DNA of 63,117 bases, taken from a bacterium. Its GTDB lineage: Bacteria; Zhuqueibacterota; QNDG01; JAFGCO01. The stretch's first letter is position 1; each line of letters begins with the position of its first letter. A program made the translations under genes and the position numbers. This document shows, piece after piece, positions 26,865 through 37,012 of the stretch. The DNA is taken from positions 1 to 63,117 of the forward strand of contig JAFGCO010000061.1 in the NCBI GenBank assembly GCA_016932575.1, written 5' to 3'. The notes under the pieces are model-generated. The model saw only the letters and a list, made by a program, of their open reading frames with translations. It did no database searches and was not told the DNA's origin.

Positions 26865-28175
26865 ATGAAAATTCGGACATTAATTTTACTCTCTTTGATT
26901 CTGTTATGGACAGGGTGTGAGAAAGTCAGAAACTGGCCCTGGGAGACCCGGACAATCACCCTTCATGAAGGTTATACCGATCTGCAAACGCCGGGTATTG
27001 TTCATACCAGGGAAGGAGAGTGGCTTGTGGTTTTCTCTGCAAAGACAGATACTCCGAACACGGAAGGGCTTATATTATTGATTCGGTCCGATCATCTGCA
27101 GGGAGTATGGTCAAAGCCGGATACTATTGCCAGAACCTCTAATTTTTGCCGGAATCCCAAAATTGCTCAGATGAAAAGCGGTATGCTCTGGGTTCAGTTT
27201 GAAATCGGTCATATTTCCAGGGATCATCATTGGAATGAGCTGGGAAATGCATATGTGCAATCCTATGATTATGGTCAACGATTTTCTATTCCCAGACTGA
27301 TTCGTGTACCCGAAAGTCAGTCATGGGAAAGTATTCAAACCCTTATCGAATCTGAAACCGGACAATGGATTCTTCCTGTTTTAGAAATTGATTCATTAGA
27401 ACAGAAATCCCCGGGATTCATTACATCTGACGATGAGGGGAAGACATGGTCATCAATAAAACGGATATTCACTGCTGAATCCGGAGAGAACATTCATGAT
27501 TTTTCTCTTGTCATGCTATCTGATCAAACACGATTGGTTCTTATGGAGATAGAAGGGGAGGATCAGATTTATCAGATTTATTCAAAAGACAGGGGACGAA
27601 ATTGGACATGCCCTGTGCCGATAAATATTTACGGAAACCGGCCATGTGCTGTTCAATCGAAATCCGGAGCTGTTTACTGCTGGTATCGGGACCAATGGCC
27701 GCCGGGGACGAGCATAATGCGCAGTTTTGATTTCGGGCGGACATTCGAGCAGAAAAAAAGACTTGATCTGCCGGAGAAATCTTCCTTTCCGGTAATTGTC
27801 GAATATAAAAATGAACAAATGTTGATGCTTTATACAAATAGCCGCGGTATTTATGCCCGGATTTATTTATCGGATAAAATTTCTGCTCCTTCAGGATTAT
27901 CCGCTTCCGCGGATTCATCGTCAGTCACACTTCGATGGAATCCGGTGGAACAAGCCGGATATTACCGAATTTTTCGAGGATTGAATCACGATTCTTTGAA
28001 TTCTGAAATTCCGTTTTATGACATATGTACAAAAACGTGTTATCGGGATTCAATGGTGCAGTCCGATATGATTTATACATACCAGGTTACTGCCATACAG
28101 GGGATTGGCAAGTTGTTTTCCGGTACCGGCAGTGAAAGTATACCCGGTGAGTCATGTGAAATTCATGTTCCATAA
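26865..28175 (+). CDS. sialidase/BNR-repeat lipoprotein with a fibronectin III domain
   Basis: From the ATG at 26865 (GATGAGG upstream) the protein has 436 residues. The lipoprotein signal ends WTGC (Cys18). The main body is a six-bladed sialidase-type propeller with Asp-box motifs SDDEGKTWSS, SKDRGRNWTC and SFDFGRTF. A C-terminal fibronectin type III domain follows (SAPSGLSASADSSSVTLRWNPVE, YRIFRG, YTYQVTAI). Whether it cleaves sialic acid cannot be judged, since the arginine triad is not clearly identifiable. It is anchored outside the cytoplasm and stands alone with its own gap on both sides. Confidence 0.8.
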   Translation: MKIRTLILLSLILLWTGCEKVRNWPWETRTITLHEGYTDLQTPGIVHTREGEWLVVFSAKTDTPNTEGLILLIRSDHLQGVWSKPDTIARTSNFCRNPKIAQMKSGMLWVQFEIGHISRDHHWNELGNAYVQSYDYGQRFSIPRLIRVPESQSWESIQTLIESETGQWILPVLEIDSLEQKSPGFITSDDEGKTWSSIKRIFTAESGENIHDFSLVMLSDQTRLVLMEIEGEDQIYQIYSKDRGRNWTCPVPINIYGNRPCAVQSKSGAVYCWYRDQWPPGTSIMRSFDFGRTFEQKKRLDLPEKSSFPVIVEYKNEQMLMLYTNSRGIYARIYLSDKISAPSGLSASADSSSVTLRWNPVEQAGYYRIFRGLNHDSLNSEIPFYDICTKTCYRDSMVQSDMIYTYQVTAIQGIGKLFSGTGSESIPGESCEIHVP

Positions 28176-28375
28176 ATGAAATCGATATTCTGACAATGCA
28201 ACCAAATCCAGCAAAAAGATATTTGTACTGACTGAATTCATGAGAATTTCATTTTTCTATGCATACGCAATATTTTAGAAAAATAAAATCAGGATGAAGA
28301 TCTAAAAGCGTTTTTTTAATTGAATATCGCTGTTGATATAAAGTATGAAAATAATCGAGAGGATCAATAAGAACA

Positions 28376-29389
28376 ATGAACGACCAGCCTGTTATTGGTA
28401 TAACTGTAGGAGATCCGGCAGGAATTGGACCGGAAATTGTGATCAAGGCATTAATCAAGCATCATTTAAACGATAAATATCGGCTGGTGGTTTTTGCAGA
28501 CCATGCGGTCATTGATCAAGCCTTTTTTCATACAGGATTGTATGCGGATATTCGGGAAGTGCGGAAACCGGATGATTTTCATTTTCAATCAGCAGACATT
28601 CATCTGATGAACTGTGGTATCATTGATCATCATGTACAGATGGGACAAATCAATGCTGACTGCGGAAATTCTGTACTGAGTCACGTATCTTCAGCAATTG
28701 AATGGGCATTGAAAGGATGGGTGGATGCTGTTGCCACTGCGCCTCTTCAGAAAGAATCACTTCAGCAGGGCGGCAGCCCGTATCTGGATCATACAGCGAT
28801 GTTTAAAGCTTTGACAAAATCGAATGATGCAACGACACTTTTTATGGTTGATCAGCTGCGGGTATTTTTTTTAACACGCCATATTCCTCTTCGGGATGTG
28901 GCGGATGCCATTACAGATCACATGCTGTCGGATGCCATTCCCCGCTGTCTCTTATATCTAAGTCAGCTTGGGTTGACAAATCCGGTCTTGGCTGTCGCCG
29001 CATTGAATCCGCATGGTGGAGAAGACGGCCTGTTCGGTACAGAAGAGCGTAATACAATCATTCCGGCCATTAAAAAAGCAAAATCAGCTGGATATCGGGT
29101 TGAAGGCCCGATTCCGGGAGACAGTGTATTTCATCTGGCAAATGAAGGCCGCTATGATGGTGTGCTTTCGCTTTATCACGATCAGGGGCACATTGCTGCC
29201 AAAACACTGGATTTTTACCGAACTGTCAGTTTGACGATGGGATTGCCGTTTTTGCGCACCTCTGTGGATCACGGAACGGCATTTAATATTGCAGGACAGA
29301 ATAAGGCCAATGAAACGAGCATGATCGAGGCCATTCATGCTGCAGTGCTTTATGGACCCATAATAAAGAATTCTCCGGATTCCTCATGA
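28376..29389 (+). CDS. pdxA: 4-hydroxythreonine-4-phosphate dehydrogenase
   Basis: This 337-residue protein has the PdxA hallmarks: ITVGDPAGIGPEI at the N-terminus, TAPLQKESL, YLDHTAMF, VAALNPHGGEDGLFGTEE, GPIPGDSVF and LYHDQGHIAAKTL (metal-binding histidines), and RTSVDHGTAFNIAG. It oxidises 4-phosphohydroxy-threonine in the DXP-independent branch of pyridoxal phosphate synthesis. No other pdx gene is nearby. The stop overlaps the next start (ATGA), so the DUF2156 gene is coupled to it. Confidence 0.95.
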   Translation: MNDQPVIGITVGDPAGIGPEIVIKALIKHHLNDKYRLVVFADHAVIDQAFFHTGLYADIREVRKPDDFHFQSADIHLMNCGIIDHHVQMGQINADCGNSVLSHVSSAIEWALKGWVDAVATAPLQKESLQQGGSPYLDHTAMFKALTKSNDATTLFMVDQLRVFFLTRHIPLRDVADAITDHMLSDAIPRCLLYLSQLGLTNPVLAVAALNPHGGEDGLFGTEERNTIIPAIKKAKSAGYRVEGPIPGDSVFHLANEGRYDGVLSLYHDQGHIAAKTLDFYRTVSLTMGLPFLRTSVDHGTAFNIAGQNKANETSMIEAIHAAVLYGPIIKNSPDSS

Positions 29390-30297
29390 ATGAACTGCCA
29401 AAATTTCCTTATTTTAAGTATCTTTCTCTGGAAGACCGGCCGACTCTCAATCATTATTTAAAAACATATCCTTCAGATGCCTCGGACTATACTTTTACCA
29501 ATATGTTCATATGGAGATCGTATTATCAGGTGCAATGGAGCATTTTGGATAATTGGCTGCTGATTCTGTATAATCCGATGCATTGGGGATATTATTTTCT
29601 GCAACCTATTGGACCTCCCAGCAGATATGAGGTAACGAAAACCATACTGGAGTGGCTTCGAGACGAAATGGATGAGCCGGAAGCCCGTATTGATCGTGGG
29701 GACGAGAAATATTTTCAGGAAATTGACAGCAAATCAAGTTTGACCATTGAAGCAGTCCGGGATCAGTATGATTATGTCTATCAGCGCGCTGATCTCGTCC
29801 ATTTAAGCGGGCGCAAGTATCATAATAAAAAAAATCATGTGAATAAGTTTCAAAAATCGTTTGATTTTATTTATGAACCACTGACAAATGTTGTGGCAGA
29901 TGAATGCATTCATGTACTAAAAAAGTGGTGTAATTGGCGTGAATGTGAGAAGAATCTGCTGATGCGTGCAGAATTTGAAGCGGTTTATGAAGCTCTCTGT
30001 CATTATAATGCGTTAAATATCACTGGAGGACTCATAAGGGTTAATGGGATCATGGAAGCATTTGCCATGGGAGAGATGATGAATGAGGACACAGCGGTTA
30101 TTCATGTAGAAAAGGCCAATCCCGACCTCCAGGGATCTTTTGCTATTATCAACCAGCAGTTTGCTGAAAAGGAATGGCATAACGCGTTCTATATCAATCG
30201 TGAGCAGGATTTAGGGGTTGAAGGATTACGCAAGGCAAAAATGTCATACAATCCTCATCATATGGTCAAAAAGTATCGAATTCGGTTAATGGATTAA
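29386..30297 (+). CDS. DUF2156 (phosphatidylglycerol lysyltransferase C-domain-like) protein
   Basis: This 303-residue protein resembles the soluble tandem GNAT-like part of MprF-type lipid aminoacyl transferases: FPYFKYLSLEDRPTLNHYLKTYPS, DYTFTNMFIWRSYYQ, GRKYHNKKNHVNKFQ, and the C-terminal IHVEKANPDLQGSFAIINQQF, then YINREQDLGVEGLRKAKMSY. Free-standing DUF2156 proteins of this length are common in FCB bacteria and Firmicutes and have no membrane part. The activity is unknown. It overlaps pdxA by 4 nt. Confidence 0.85.
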   Translation: MNELPKFPYFKYLSLEDRPTLNHYLKTYPSDASDYTFTNMFIWRSYYQVQWSILDNWLLILYNPMHWGYYFLQPIGPPSRYEVTKTILEWLRDEMDEPEARIDRGDEKYFQEIDSKSSLTIEAVRDQYDYVYQRADLVHLSGRKYHNKKNHVNKFQKSFDFIYEPLTNVVADECIHVLKKWCNWRECEKNLLMRAEFEAVYEALCHYNALNITGGLIRVNGIMEAFAMGEMMNEDTAVIHVEKANPDLQGSFAIINQQFAEKEWHNAFYINREQDLGVEGLRKAKMSYNPHHMVKKYRIRLMD

Positions 30298-30317
30298 AAA
30301 TGAACAAGGATTTGCGA

Positions 30318-30725
30318 ATGAGCAAGACAATCGATGTGCTGTTTGCCGGTGAAAAAAAAGTGAATGCGAGGATCGGAAACTTTGAAATACAAACCGATCA
30401 ATCCCTGAAGAACGGTGGCGGAGGATCTGCTCCGGAACCGTTCCAGTTATTTTTGTCATCAATTGCGACCTGTGCCGGAATATATGCTTATGAGTTTTGC
30501 AGAACACGACAGATTGATATGACCGGGATGTCTCTGAAGATGGTCTGTGATTTTGATCCGGAGGTGAAACGATATACAAAAATAATATTTGATCTCACGC
30601 TTCCGAATAATTTTCCTGAAAAATACATTAAAGGGATTCAGCGTGCGATGGATTTATGTTCAGTGAAAAGATATATGATGGATCCACCGGAGTTCGACAG
30701 CGTCACACGCAATAATCATGAATAA
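30318..30725 (+). CDS. OsmC family protein
   Basis: The ATG at 30318 has AAGGA 7 nt upstream and is preferred over 30300, giving 135 residues. OsmC features are GGGGSAPEPFQLFLSSIATCAGIYAYEFC and, near the end, the second cysteine of DLCSVKRYM. These two cysteines form the peroxidase pair in Ohr/OsmC proteins. It would reduce organic hydroperoxides, although many OsmC-like proteins of this short YhfA type have no proven activity. It lies 20 nt after the DUF2156 gene. Confidence 0.88.
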   Translation: MSKTIDVLFAGEKKVNARIGNFEIQTDQSLKNGGGGSAPEPFQLFLSSIATCAGIYAYEFCRTRQIDMTGMSLKMVCDFDPEVKRYTKIIFDLTLPNNFPEKYIKGIQRAMDLCSVKRYMMDPPEFDSVTRNNHE

Positions 30726-30883
30726 ATAATATTTTTTATGTGACAGTGCTGATATGTCAATATCAAATCCAATCGGGCACTATTTATATGGTATTTTTTT
30801 AATCAGATATGGTATTAAGGAATAAAGAATAAGCGGGGCGGGCTGTAAAATTTTCAAAACAAATAATATTTCGGAGATAGATA

Positions 30884-31708
30884 ATGAAATTATTCGTATG
30901 GGATTCCCGATTTTGTTTGCTTTTCAGTGCCTTTGTCTTAATGCAATCATGTATGTCTGTTGTTCATGCTGATCCAGGGCGTCGAAAGAAAAAATCTGAT
31001 GAATCAGAGAAAAAGGGAAAACTGGAGCAGTTTAAGGGTGACGATGATGATGAGGAGGATGAGGACGAAGGCACGGGTCATTTTTGGAAAGAATTACTTT
31101 TTGATGCAGGCTGGGAATTTACCAAATTTTTACTGTTTTCACCGTCGATTGATTCAACACGTTTTATTTCATATCCATATGCACAGGGCGAATCCGGACT
31201 ATCGGTTCGGGATGCATCCTTGGTGTATCGGACCGGTTTTGGACAAGTTCAGGTTGCCTATCATTATATCGATGACAATATATACGGGATTTTATTTAAT
31301 TTCAGGGGCAGACTGAATGACATTGCCGGCCTGAATCTGAATATCACTCGTTACCGGGAAGACCTGATGAAAGAGCCCGATGATAACATGATAATGGTTC
31401 GCCTGGGATTGATGAAAAGCCTGCTGATCAAAGAACGGTTGATTTGGGATTTGGATTTAGGGATTCGTTCTTTGGAGAATAATGCGGGTTTCGACGCAGG
31501 AATGCGGTGCCAGATGTTTCCAAAACCGCCATTTAGCATGGATCTCTGGGCATCAGCCGGATCTATGAATCAATCACTTTTTCTGGAATTCAAACCCATG
31601 ATAGGAATCCTCACCGGTCGTTTTCAGTGGGACCTTGGATTCCGGTATTTACGTTGGGAAGATGAAGATTTGCATGGTGTTTTGTGCGGAATGCGAATCT
31701 GGTTTTAG
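30884..31708 (+). CDS. exported barrel-like protein with an acidic linker, unknown function
   Basis: This 274-residue protein has an N-terminal signal peptide (about 8-29, ending VVHA). A Lys-rich then strongly acidic stretch follows (GDDDDEEDEDEG, about 51-62). The rest is alternating amphipathic strands rich in Tyr, Trp and Phe, and the protein ends in ...GMRIWF. The aromatic C-terminal residue and strand pattern suggest an outer-membrane beta-barrel. The ribosome binding site GGAG is well placed. I do not recognise a named family. Confidence 0.65.
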   Translation: MKLFVWDSRFCLLFSAFVLMQSCMSVVHADPGRRKKKSDESEKKGKLEQFKGDDDDEEDEDEGTGHFWKELLFDAGWEFTKFLLFSPSIDSTRFISYPYAQGESGLSVRDASLVYRTGFGQVQVAYHYIDDNIYGILFNFRGRLNDIAGLNLNITRYREDLMKEPDDNMIMVRLGLMKSLLIKERLIWDLDLGIRSLENNAGFDAGMRCQMFPKPPFSMDLWASAGSMNQSLFLEFKPMIGILTGRFQWDLGFRYLRWEDEDLHGVLCGMRIWF

Positions 31709-32006
31709 TATGATTTTAAGCAATCCTTTCTATTTTATTTTTATTATTTTAAACCATTTAATGAAGTTTATGGCTGATAAAAACCATATTCCTTTGCATT
31801 GACATTATGTTTATTCTCCAACCAGAGTTTCACCAGATACTTTACATCCAATAATATACGTGAAGTTATTATAAATTCTCGATTTTATTGGCCGTATTTT
31901 CATTTCGAAGATCATGTCTCTGCTGTGTTTTTTATTTTTGAATTCGATAGAGAATGCAGGGAACAAAACTCAACATTTTTCGGTTAATGAATAAGATATG
32001 TTCCCC
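31709..32006. other. non-coding gap, T-rich
   Basis: No gene is supported between the barrel-like protein and the promoter at 32007. A 62-codon plus-strand frame at 31799-31987 has no ribosome binding site and no protein-like pattern. T-rich sequence at 31720-31755 is not preceded by a hairpin. Confidence 0.5.
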
Positions 32007-32035
32007 TTGACAACAATTTGAAAACGTTGTATTTT
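32007..32035 (+). promoter_or_regulatory. sigma70-type promoter of the TPR lipoprotein gene
   Basis: TTGACA (32007-32012), a 17-nt spacer and TATTTT (32030-32035) place the transcript start about 22 nt before the ATG at 32065. Confidence 0.65.
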
Positions 32036-32064
32036 ATGAATAACCAAGCAAATACGGGTAATTT

Positions 32065-34353
32065 ATGAAAAAGATCACTCTTGTCTTCATTTTGTCAGTG
32101 CTGTTTGGCAGTGGATGTGCCTATTTTAATACCTTTTATAATGCAAAACAGTATTATAAAAAAGCATATGATGAAACGAAAAAAAATTTAAGAGGCAAAC
32201 CTACCTCTACAGAAAATAATTATTATCAGGAATCCATTGATCGGTCACTCACACTGATTGTTCGATATCCAAACAGCAAATATGTCGATGATGCACTTTT
32301 ATTGGCAGGAAAAGCATATTACTACAGGCAGGAATATTTTAAAGCTAAACGAAAATTTCTTGAATTGTTAACGAACTATCCGGAAAGCCCGTTTAAGGCA
32401 GAAGCTCAGTTGTGGATGGCCCGTACACATTTTGCTCTGGATGAATTTGAAGAAGCAGAAGCACTGATCAATCAACTGATTTCATCTAATGTCCCAAAAT
32501 GGATTCAAGGTCAGGCGAATTATTATCGGGGTAAATTTTATGAACGAAAGCGTAATTTTTCTGAGGCTGTGAAGGCTTTTCGGAAGGCCATTGAATATGG
32601 CATCCAGGACCAATTGGCCAATGCATTTTTGTCTCTTGGTACTTCTCTGGATACTTTGGGGCATTACGATGAAGCAAAAAAGGCTTTTGATAAGGTATCA
32701 AAAAATACCCGTATGACAGACATGGATTTTAAGGGGCGGTTTTATTCAGCACAGATGAATAAAAAGCTGGGTCATAAAAAACAGGCACTATCGGATTTTC
32801 AAACCCTTCTTGCAGATGAAGACAATACCAAACATATTCCGGATATCAAGCTGCAAATTGCCGACACCTATTATCGTGGTGATGAACCCGGCACTGCCAT
32901 TGATTATTATGATGAAATTACACAGCTTCATGAGCGGTCTATTCAAGCCGCTGAAGCATTTTTCAGAATGGGGCTCATATATGAAAAATACTATCGGGAT
33001 TATGAGAAAGCACTTGATAATTTTTTAAAGGTGAAAGAAACCAGCAGCCGGTCGGTCTATGCAGATACCGCGGAAATATATGCCAGAGATATTCAGCGTC
33101 TGCAGGCATTGCGTCATATGGCCGATCTTGGCAAACGTGGTGAAACGGGAGAAGCGCTTCTGATTGAGAATGAAGGACTTGAAGAGGATACATTGACACT
33201 GGATTTGGCTTATGATATGATGGACACAACAAAAGGAGATACTGCCTGTTACCGGCTTTTAAGAAAATTTGGTGGAAAAGTGTTTGCAGATTCTGTTTTC
33301 GAAGAAAAAAACAAGACGATGGATGAGCGTCAGCGAGAATACGATTTGAATCTGGGAATTGACAAAGACCTGCTGGTAGATTGGCGAAAATGGGTGGAAG
33401 AGGGAGAAATACCCAGTTATTCAAATTTTGAAATTGAATTTAGTCGGCTACAGAAATTGTTGAAAAAGCGGGAAGAATCAAAAATTGCCGATAATCCAGA
33501 ATTAAGTACATTTCGTGTTGAAGAACTGGACAGGAATCTGTTTTTACTGGCAGAACTGTACATGTTTCGTTTCGAATCGCCGGATTCTGCTTTTAATCAG
33601 TATGATTATCTGGTACGCAAATTTCCACAAAGCCTGTATACTCCCAGGGCTCTTTATAATATGGCCCATCTTTACAAATCTCATTATCAAAATCCGCAGC
33701 AATTGGAATTTATCTATCAGACACTCGCAGATGAATATGGTGATACTGTGTACGGGCATGCTGCGCGAAAATCCCTGGGATATAAAAATAAAATCACAAG
33801 CGAAGACAGTGTGAGAACTCTTTTTACAAATGCGGAATCCATGTTGTTTGAGAATAAATCTCCCCGAAAAGCCATAAGTATTTATGATCAAATCTGGAAT
33901 CAGTATCCAAATACGATGTATGAACCCAAAGTGATGTATGCCATAGGGTATGTGTATGAGAATTATCTTGATTCATTGGATCAAGCGTATGTGATATATG
34001 ACAGTTTACTGACCAAATATCCCGATTCTCCTTATGCAAGGCGTGTTCAGCACAAAGTTACTGCTGTGGACAACCGGCAATTTTCAGTCGATGATGCCGA
34101 GCCATCCAGTCATTTATTGGCAACTGAGTCGATGGATTCCACAATGAGTTCTCCGGATACGACCAAACTGGCTTTATCATCTGCTGAGACAACCGGTGAG
34201 GAGCTATCCGCTGCAGAACCTTCAGATCATCCACAAACAGCATTAAGTAGGCGCGGACGATCCACCAAAAGTCGTATTAAAATTCGATTGGATGTCATGG
34301 CAAAGCGGCGCAGACAAAACCGCTGGATGCAGATGGATTCACAAACTCAGTAA
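32065..34353 (+). CDS. TPR-repeat outer-membrane-type lipoprotein
   Basis: This 762-residue protein has a lipoprotein signal ending GSGC (Cys18), followed by AYFNTFYNAKQYYKKA, a motif seen at the start of FCB-group TPR lipoproteins. At least ten TPR-like repeats follow (for example ALLLAGKAYYYRQEYFKAKRKF, ANYYRGKFYERKRNFSEAVKAF, AFFRMGLIYEKYYRDYEKAL). The C-terminal tail is Ser/Thr-rich and then strongly basic (GRSTKSRIKIRLDVMAKRRRQ). The early repeats recall BamD/YfgL-type scaffolds and the overall type recalls PorW/SprE of type IX secretion. That link is tentative. Confidence 0.8.
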   Translation: MKKITLVFILSVLFGSGCAYFNTFYNAKQYYKKAYDETKKNLRGKPTSTENNYYQESIDRSLTLIVRYPNSKYVDDALLLAGKAYYYRQEYFKAKRKFLELLTNYPESPFKAEAQLWMARTHFALDEFEEAEALINQLISSNVPKWIQGQANYYRGKFYERKRNFSEAVKAFRKAIEYGIQDQLANAFLSLGTSLDTLGHYDEAKKAFDKVSKNTRMTDMDFKGRFYSAQMNKKLGHKKQALSDFQTLLADEDNTKHIPDIKLQIADTYYRGDEPGTAIDYYDEITQLHERSIQAAEAFFRMGLIYEKYYRDYEKALDNFLKVKETSSRSVYADTAEIYARDIQRLQALRHMADLGKRGETGEALLIENEGLEEDTLTLDLAYDMMDTTKGDTACYRLLRKFGGKVFADSVFEEKNKTMDERQREYDLNLGIDKDLLVDWRKWVEEGEIPSYSNFEIEFSRLQKLLKKREESKIADNPELSTFRVEELDRNLFLLAELYMFRFESPDSAFNQYDYLVRKFPQSLYTPRALYNMAHLYKSHYQNPQQLEFIYQTLADEYGDTVYGHAARKSLGYKNKITSEDSVRTLFTNAESMLFENKSPRKAISIYDQIWNQYPNTMYEPKVMYAIGYVYENYLDSLDQAYVIYDSLLTKYPDSPYARRVQHKVTAVDNRQFSVDDAEPSSHLLATESMDSTMSSPDTTKLALSSAETTGEELSAAEPSDHPQTALSRRGRSTKSRIKIRLDVMAKRRRQNRWMQMDSQTQ

Positions 34354-34391
34354 ATATTGATCGTTTTGTAATACCAATAAGAGGTTATTCA

Positions 34392-35177
34392 TTGATCCAT
34401 ATCTGCGAGATTACAGAGCAGCATTCAATTACAAATAATATATATCGTATGCGATTAAAAGCGCCGATGATTGCAAGCTCTGCTAAGCCGGGACAGTTTA
34501 TTCATATTAAAGTCCGGACAGGAATCGATCCTCTGCTTCGGCGCCCTTTCAGTATTCATCGAATTGATCCCGGGAATGAAGAAATTATATTGCTTTATCG
34601 CAAGGCAGGCCGGGGGACATCAATACTGAGTCAAATGTCACCGGGTGATTCTCTGGATCTTATGGGACCTTTGGGACAGGGATTTGATCTGCAAACTTCG
34701 TTTGATCATGCGATTATTGTGGCTGGCGGAATGGGAAGTGCACCAGTTTTTTTCCTCATAGATGAATTGTTAAAAGCAAAGAAAAAAATAACACTCTTGT
34801 GGGGTGTCCGCGCGGGCGAGGAAATTTTTAATGAAAATGAAATCCGAAAGCAGGGAATTGAACTCAAAGTGGCTACAGAAGATGCCAGCAAGGGTCATTG
34901 CGGGTTTGTTACGGATTTGTTGTCGGAATATTTGTCGAAAAATATTACAAAAAATACCTATAGCGGATTTGTTTGCGGACCGGAGTGCATGATCCATGAG
35001 GTGCAGAAAATAGTCGAATCAGTTGACTTTCGATGGCAGGCATCTCTGGAAGCACGCATGGCCTGTGGCGTCGGTGTTTGTCTGGGCTGTGCAGTTTTAA
35101 TCCGGGAAAGAGGGTTTCAGATGGTATGCAAAGATGGACCGGTTTTTGATCTCAGGGAGGTTCAATTCAATGGTTGA
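34392..35177 (+). CDS. pyrK: dihydroorotate dehydrogenase electron transfer subunit
   Basis: This 261-residue flavoprotein has an FAD-binding part (PGQFIHIKV, DPLLRRPFSIHRI, LLYRKAGRGTSILS), an NAD-binding part (IIVAGGMGSAPVFFLIDEL, FVCGPECMIHEVQ) and a C-terminal [2Fe-2S] site (MACGVGVCLGCAVLI then MVCKDGPVF). It passes electrons from class 1B dihydroorotate dehydrogenase to NAD+. The next gene is that dehydrogenase and overlaps by 8 nt. The TTG start at 34392 has AAGAGG upstream. Confidence 0.95.
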   Translation: MIHICEITEQHSITNNIYRMRLKAPMIASSAKPGQFIHIKVRTGIDPLLRRPFSIHRIDPGNEEIILLYRKAGRGTSILSQMSPGDSLDLMGPLGQGFDLQTSFDHAIIVAGGMGSAPVFFLIDELLKAKKKITLLWGVRAGEEIFNENEIRKQGIELKVATEDASKGHCGFVTDLLSEYLSKNITKNTYSGFVCGPECMIHEVQKIVESVDFRWQASLEARMACGVGVCLGCAVLIRERGFQMVCKDGPVFDLREVQFNG

Positions 35178-36084
35178 TCTGTCAGTAAAAATAGGATCAT
35201 TGAGGTTGAAAAATCCCGTTTTAACAGCTTCCGGGACATTTGGATATGGGCGAGACTATGATGAATATCTGGATATTGCACAACTCGGCGGGATCGTTAC
35301 AAAAACCATCACTCTTAATCCCCGGGAAGGAAATCCTATGCCCCGGATTGCCGAAACCCCGGCTGGCATGTTAAATTCCATTGGATTATCAAATGTTGGC
35401 GCTGACCGATATCTGTCAGATAAATTACCTGCATTAAAAAATGTGGATACCGTCGTTATTGCCAATGTGGCCGGAGATACAATAGAAGAATACGGAGAAA
35501 TCGTTTCCCGGATTCAGGATCAGTCCCGTATAGACGGTATTGAAATAAATGTATCGTGTCCCAATGTTAAGCAAGGGGGGCTGGCCTTTGGAACCAATCC
35601 TGATATTACAGCCGAAGTGGTTCGTATTTCACGTCTTGAGACGGAAAAACCACTGATTGTTAAATTGACACCAAATGTGACAGATATTACAGAAATCGCA
35701 CTTGCTGCTCAAGAGAGCGGTGCAGATGCGGTATCCTGCATGAACACATTGGTGGGAATGGGCATTGATATCTCTACCAGAAAACCCCTCTTACATCATA
35801 TTTTAGGCGGATTGTCAGGACCCTCCATCAAACCTGTGGCATTGGCAAAAGCGTATCAGATCGTTCAGGTACTGGATATTCCTGTTATTGGCATTGGCGG
35901 TATTATGACATGGGAGGACGCGGTTGAATTTCTGTTGGCGGGAGTCACCGCCGTACAAGTGGGCACCTTAAGTTTCGTGGATCCTTACGGTTCGATAGCG
36001 ATCATTGAAGGATTGAGATTGTACTGTCAGAAAAATGGCATCAGCAAGGTTGAAAATCTTATTGGCGGGATGATACAATCTTAG
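35170..36084 (+). CDS. pyrD: dihydroorotate dehydrogenase, class 1B catalytic subunit
   Basis: The ATG at 35170 (GGGAGG 9 nt upstream) gives 304 residues beginning MVDLSVKIGSLRLKNPVLTASG. FMN-binding and catalytic features include LNSIGLSNVG, EINVSCPNVKQGG (the class 1 catalytic Cys), VKLTPNVTDI, LSGPSIKPVAL, and IGIGGIMTWEDAVEFLLAGVTAVQVGT. It oxidises dihydroorotate in pyrimidine synthesis and needs the PyrK subunit encoded just before. The overlap implies balanced synthesis of the two. No other pyr genes are nearby. Confidence 0.95.
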   Translation: MVDLSVKIGSLRLKNPVLTASGTFGYGRDYDEYLDIAQLGGIVTKTITLNPREGNPMPRIAETPAGMLNSIGLSNVGADRYLSDKLPALKNVDTVVIANVAGDTIEEYGEIVSRIQDQSRIDGIEINVSCPNVKQGGLAFGTNPDITAEVVRISRLETEKPLIVKLTPNVTDITEIALAAQESGADAVSCMNTLVGMGIDISTRKPLLHHILGGLSGPSIKPVALAKAYQIVQVLDIPVIGIGGIMTWEDAVEFLLAGVTAVQVGTLSFVDPYGSIAIIEGLRLYCQKNGISKVENLIGGMIQS

Positions 36085-36301
36085 GATCACACTATTTTTT
36101 CATATTGATCTTAAAAAAACTGGTGAGCCGCGTACAACATATTTACTGGACAGTTTGAATTAAGACACTTCATACGAACAGAATAACTTTCTTAGGTATA
36201 AAATTTGCAATTTAATCATATGATTATTACACGCGTTGTTTTTCTGCATCGGATATTGACTGACTTGGTTTAAGCAAGAAAAGTTGACAAGGAAAAGCCC
36301 C

Positions 36302-37012
36302 ATGCGAATTCTTATGACGATGCTTTTTTTTCTGATCATGCTTATAACCACTTTATGCACACCTCCTGTAAGTGTGGGTACGTTGCCTTCTGAGATTGAT
36401 ATCCAATTGAAAAAATTAAGTCCGCCAATGGATAAGGCACTCATTTATGTGATTCGTCCCGAGCAGATCATCCGTAATCATAAGATACAAATAACCTGTG
36501 ACAGTGAATTCATTGGCTATACACTTGGAGGTACATATCTTGCCTTTTTGACTGATCCGGGATTGCACATTCTTACATCTGAAGATTCGGTACGTATAGT
36601 GGATAATTTCGATGCCTTTTATAAAAAACGGAAAGCAAATACATTTCGGCTTCTGCCCGGTGGCGGGGGAAAAGAAGATGAAGAAAAGCAGACACAAGAC
36701 CATATTCTCTTTATCAAGAAACATAATTATATCATGAAATGCCTTCGCTCACAGAACTGCAATGTGAATGATATGAATCGCATTCTGAAAGACAAACCCA
36801 TGCCTCTGGAAATGTATCTTGCCATTTCGGTTCAGGGGGGAGAAACATACTTTTTAATTCAATCGTTCAAATCGGGCTGGGATCATCCTCAATATTTACT
36901 GAACGACTGTGATACAAATGTCGGATGGGATTTTCTGAAAAAACTCCGGCATACACGATATGTCAATCCCGATGTTTTTCCAAAATCCTATATCAAATTT
37001 CCGCAACAATGA
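36302..37012 (+). CDS. DUF2846-like exported protein
   Basis: The ATG at 36302 with AAGGAAA upstream gives 236 residues. After a signal-like N-terminus (hydrophobic about 2-17, then TTLC, a weak lipobox) comes KALIYVIRPEQIIRNHKIQITCDSEFIGYTLGGTYLAFLTDPGLHIL. That is the DUF2846 pattern (short beta-domain found on lipoproteins). The second half is not recognised. It lies alone between pyrD and the secreted propeller gene. No function can be proposed. Confidence 0.7.
   Translation: MRILMTMLFFLIMLITTLCTPPVSVGTLPSEIDIQLKKLSPPMDKALIYVIRPEQIIRNHKIQITCDSEFIGYTLGGTYLAFLTDPGLHILTSEDSVRIVDNFDAFYKKRKANTFRLLPGGGGKEDEEKQTQDHILFIKKHNYIMKCLRSQNCNVNDMNRILKDKPMPLEMYLAISVQGGETYFLIQSFKSGWDHPQYLLNDCDTNVGWDFLKKLRHTRYVNPDVFPKSYIKFPQQ

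Noticed and set aside
31799-31987. A 62-codon plus-strand frame in the gap before the TPR lipoprotein.
   Set aside because: No ribosome binding site, an unusual residue mix, and no recognisable pattern.
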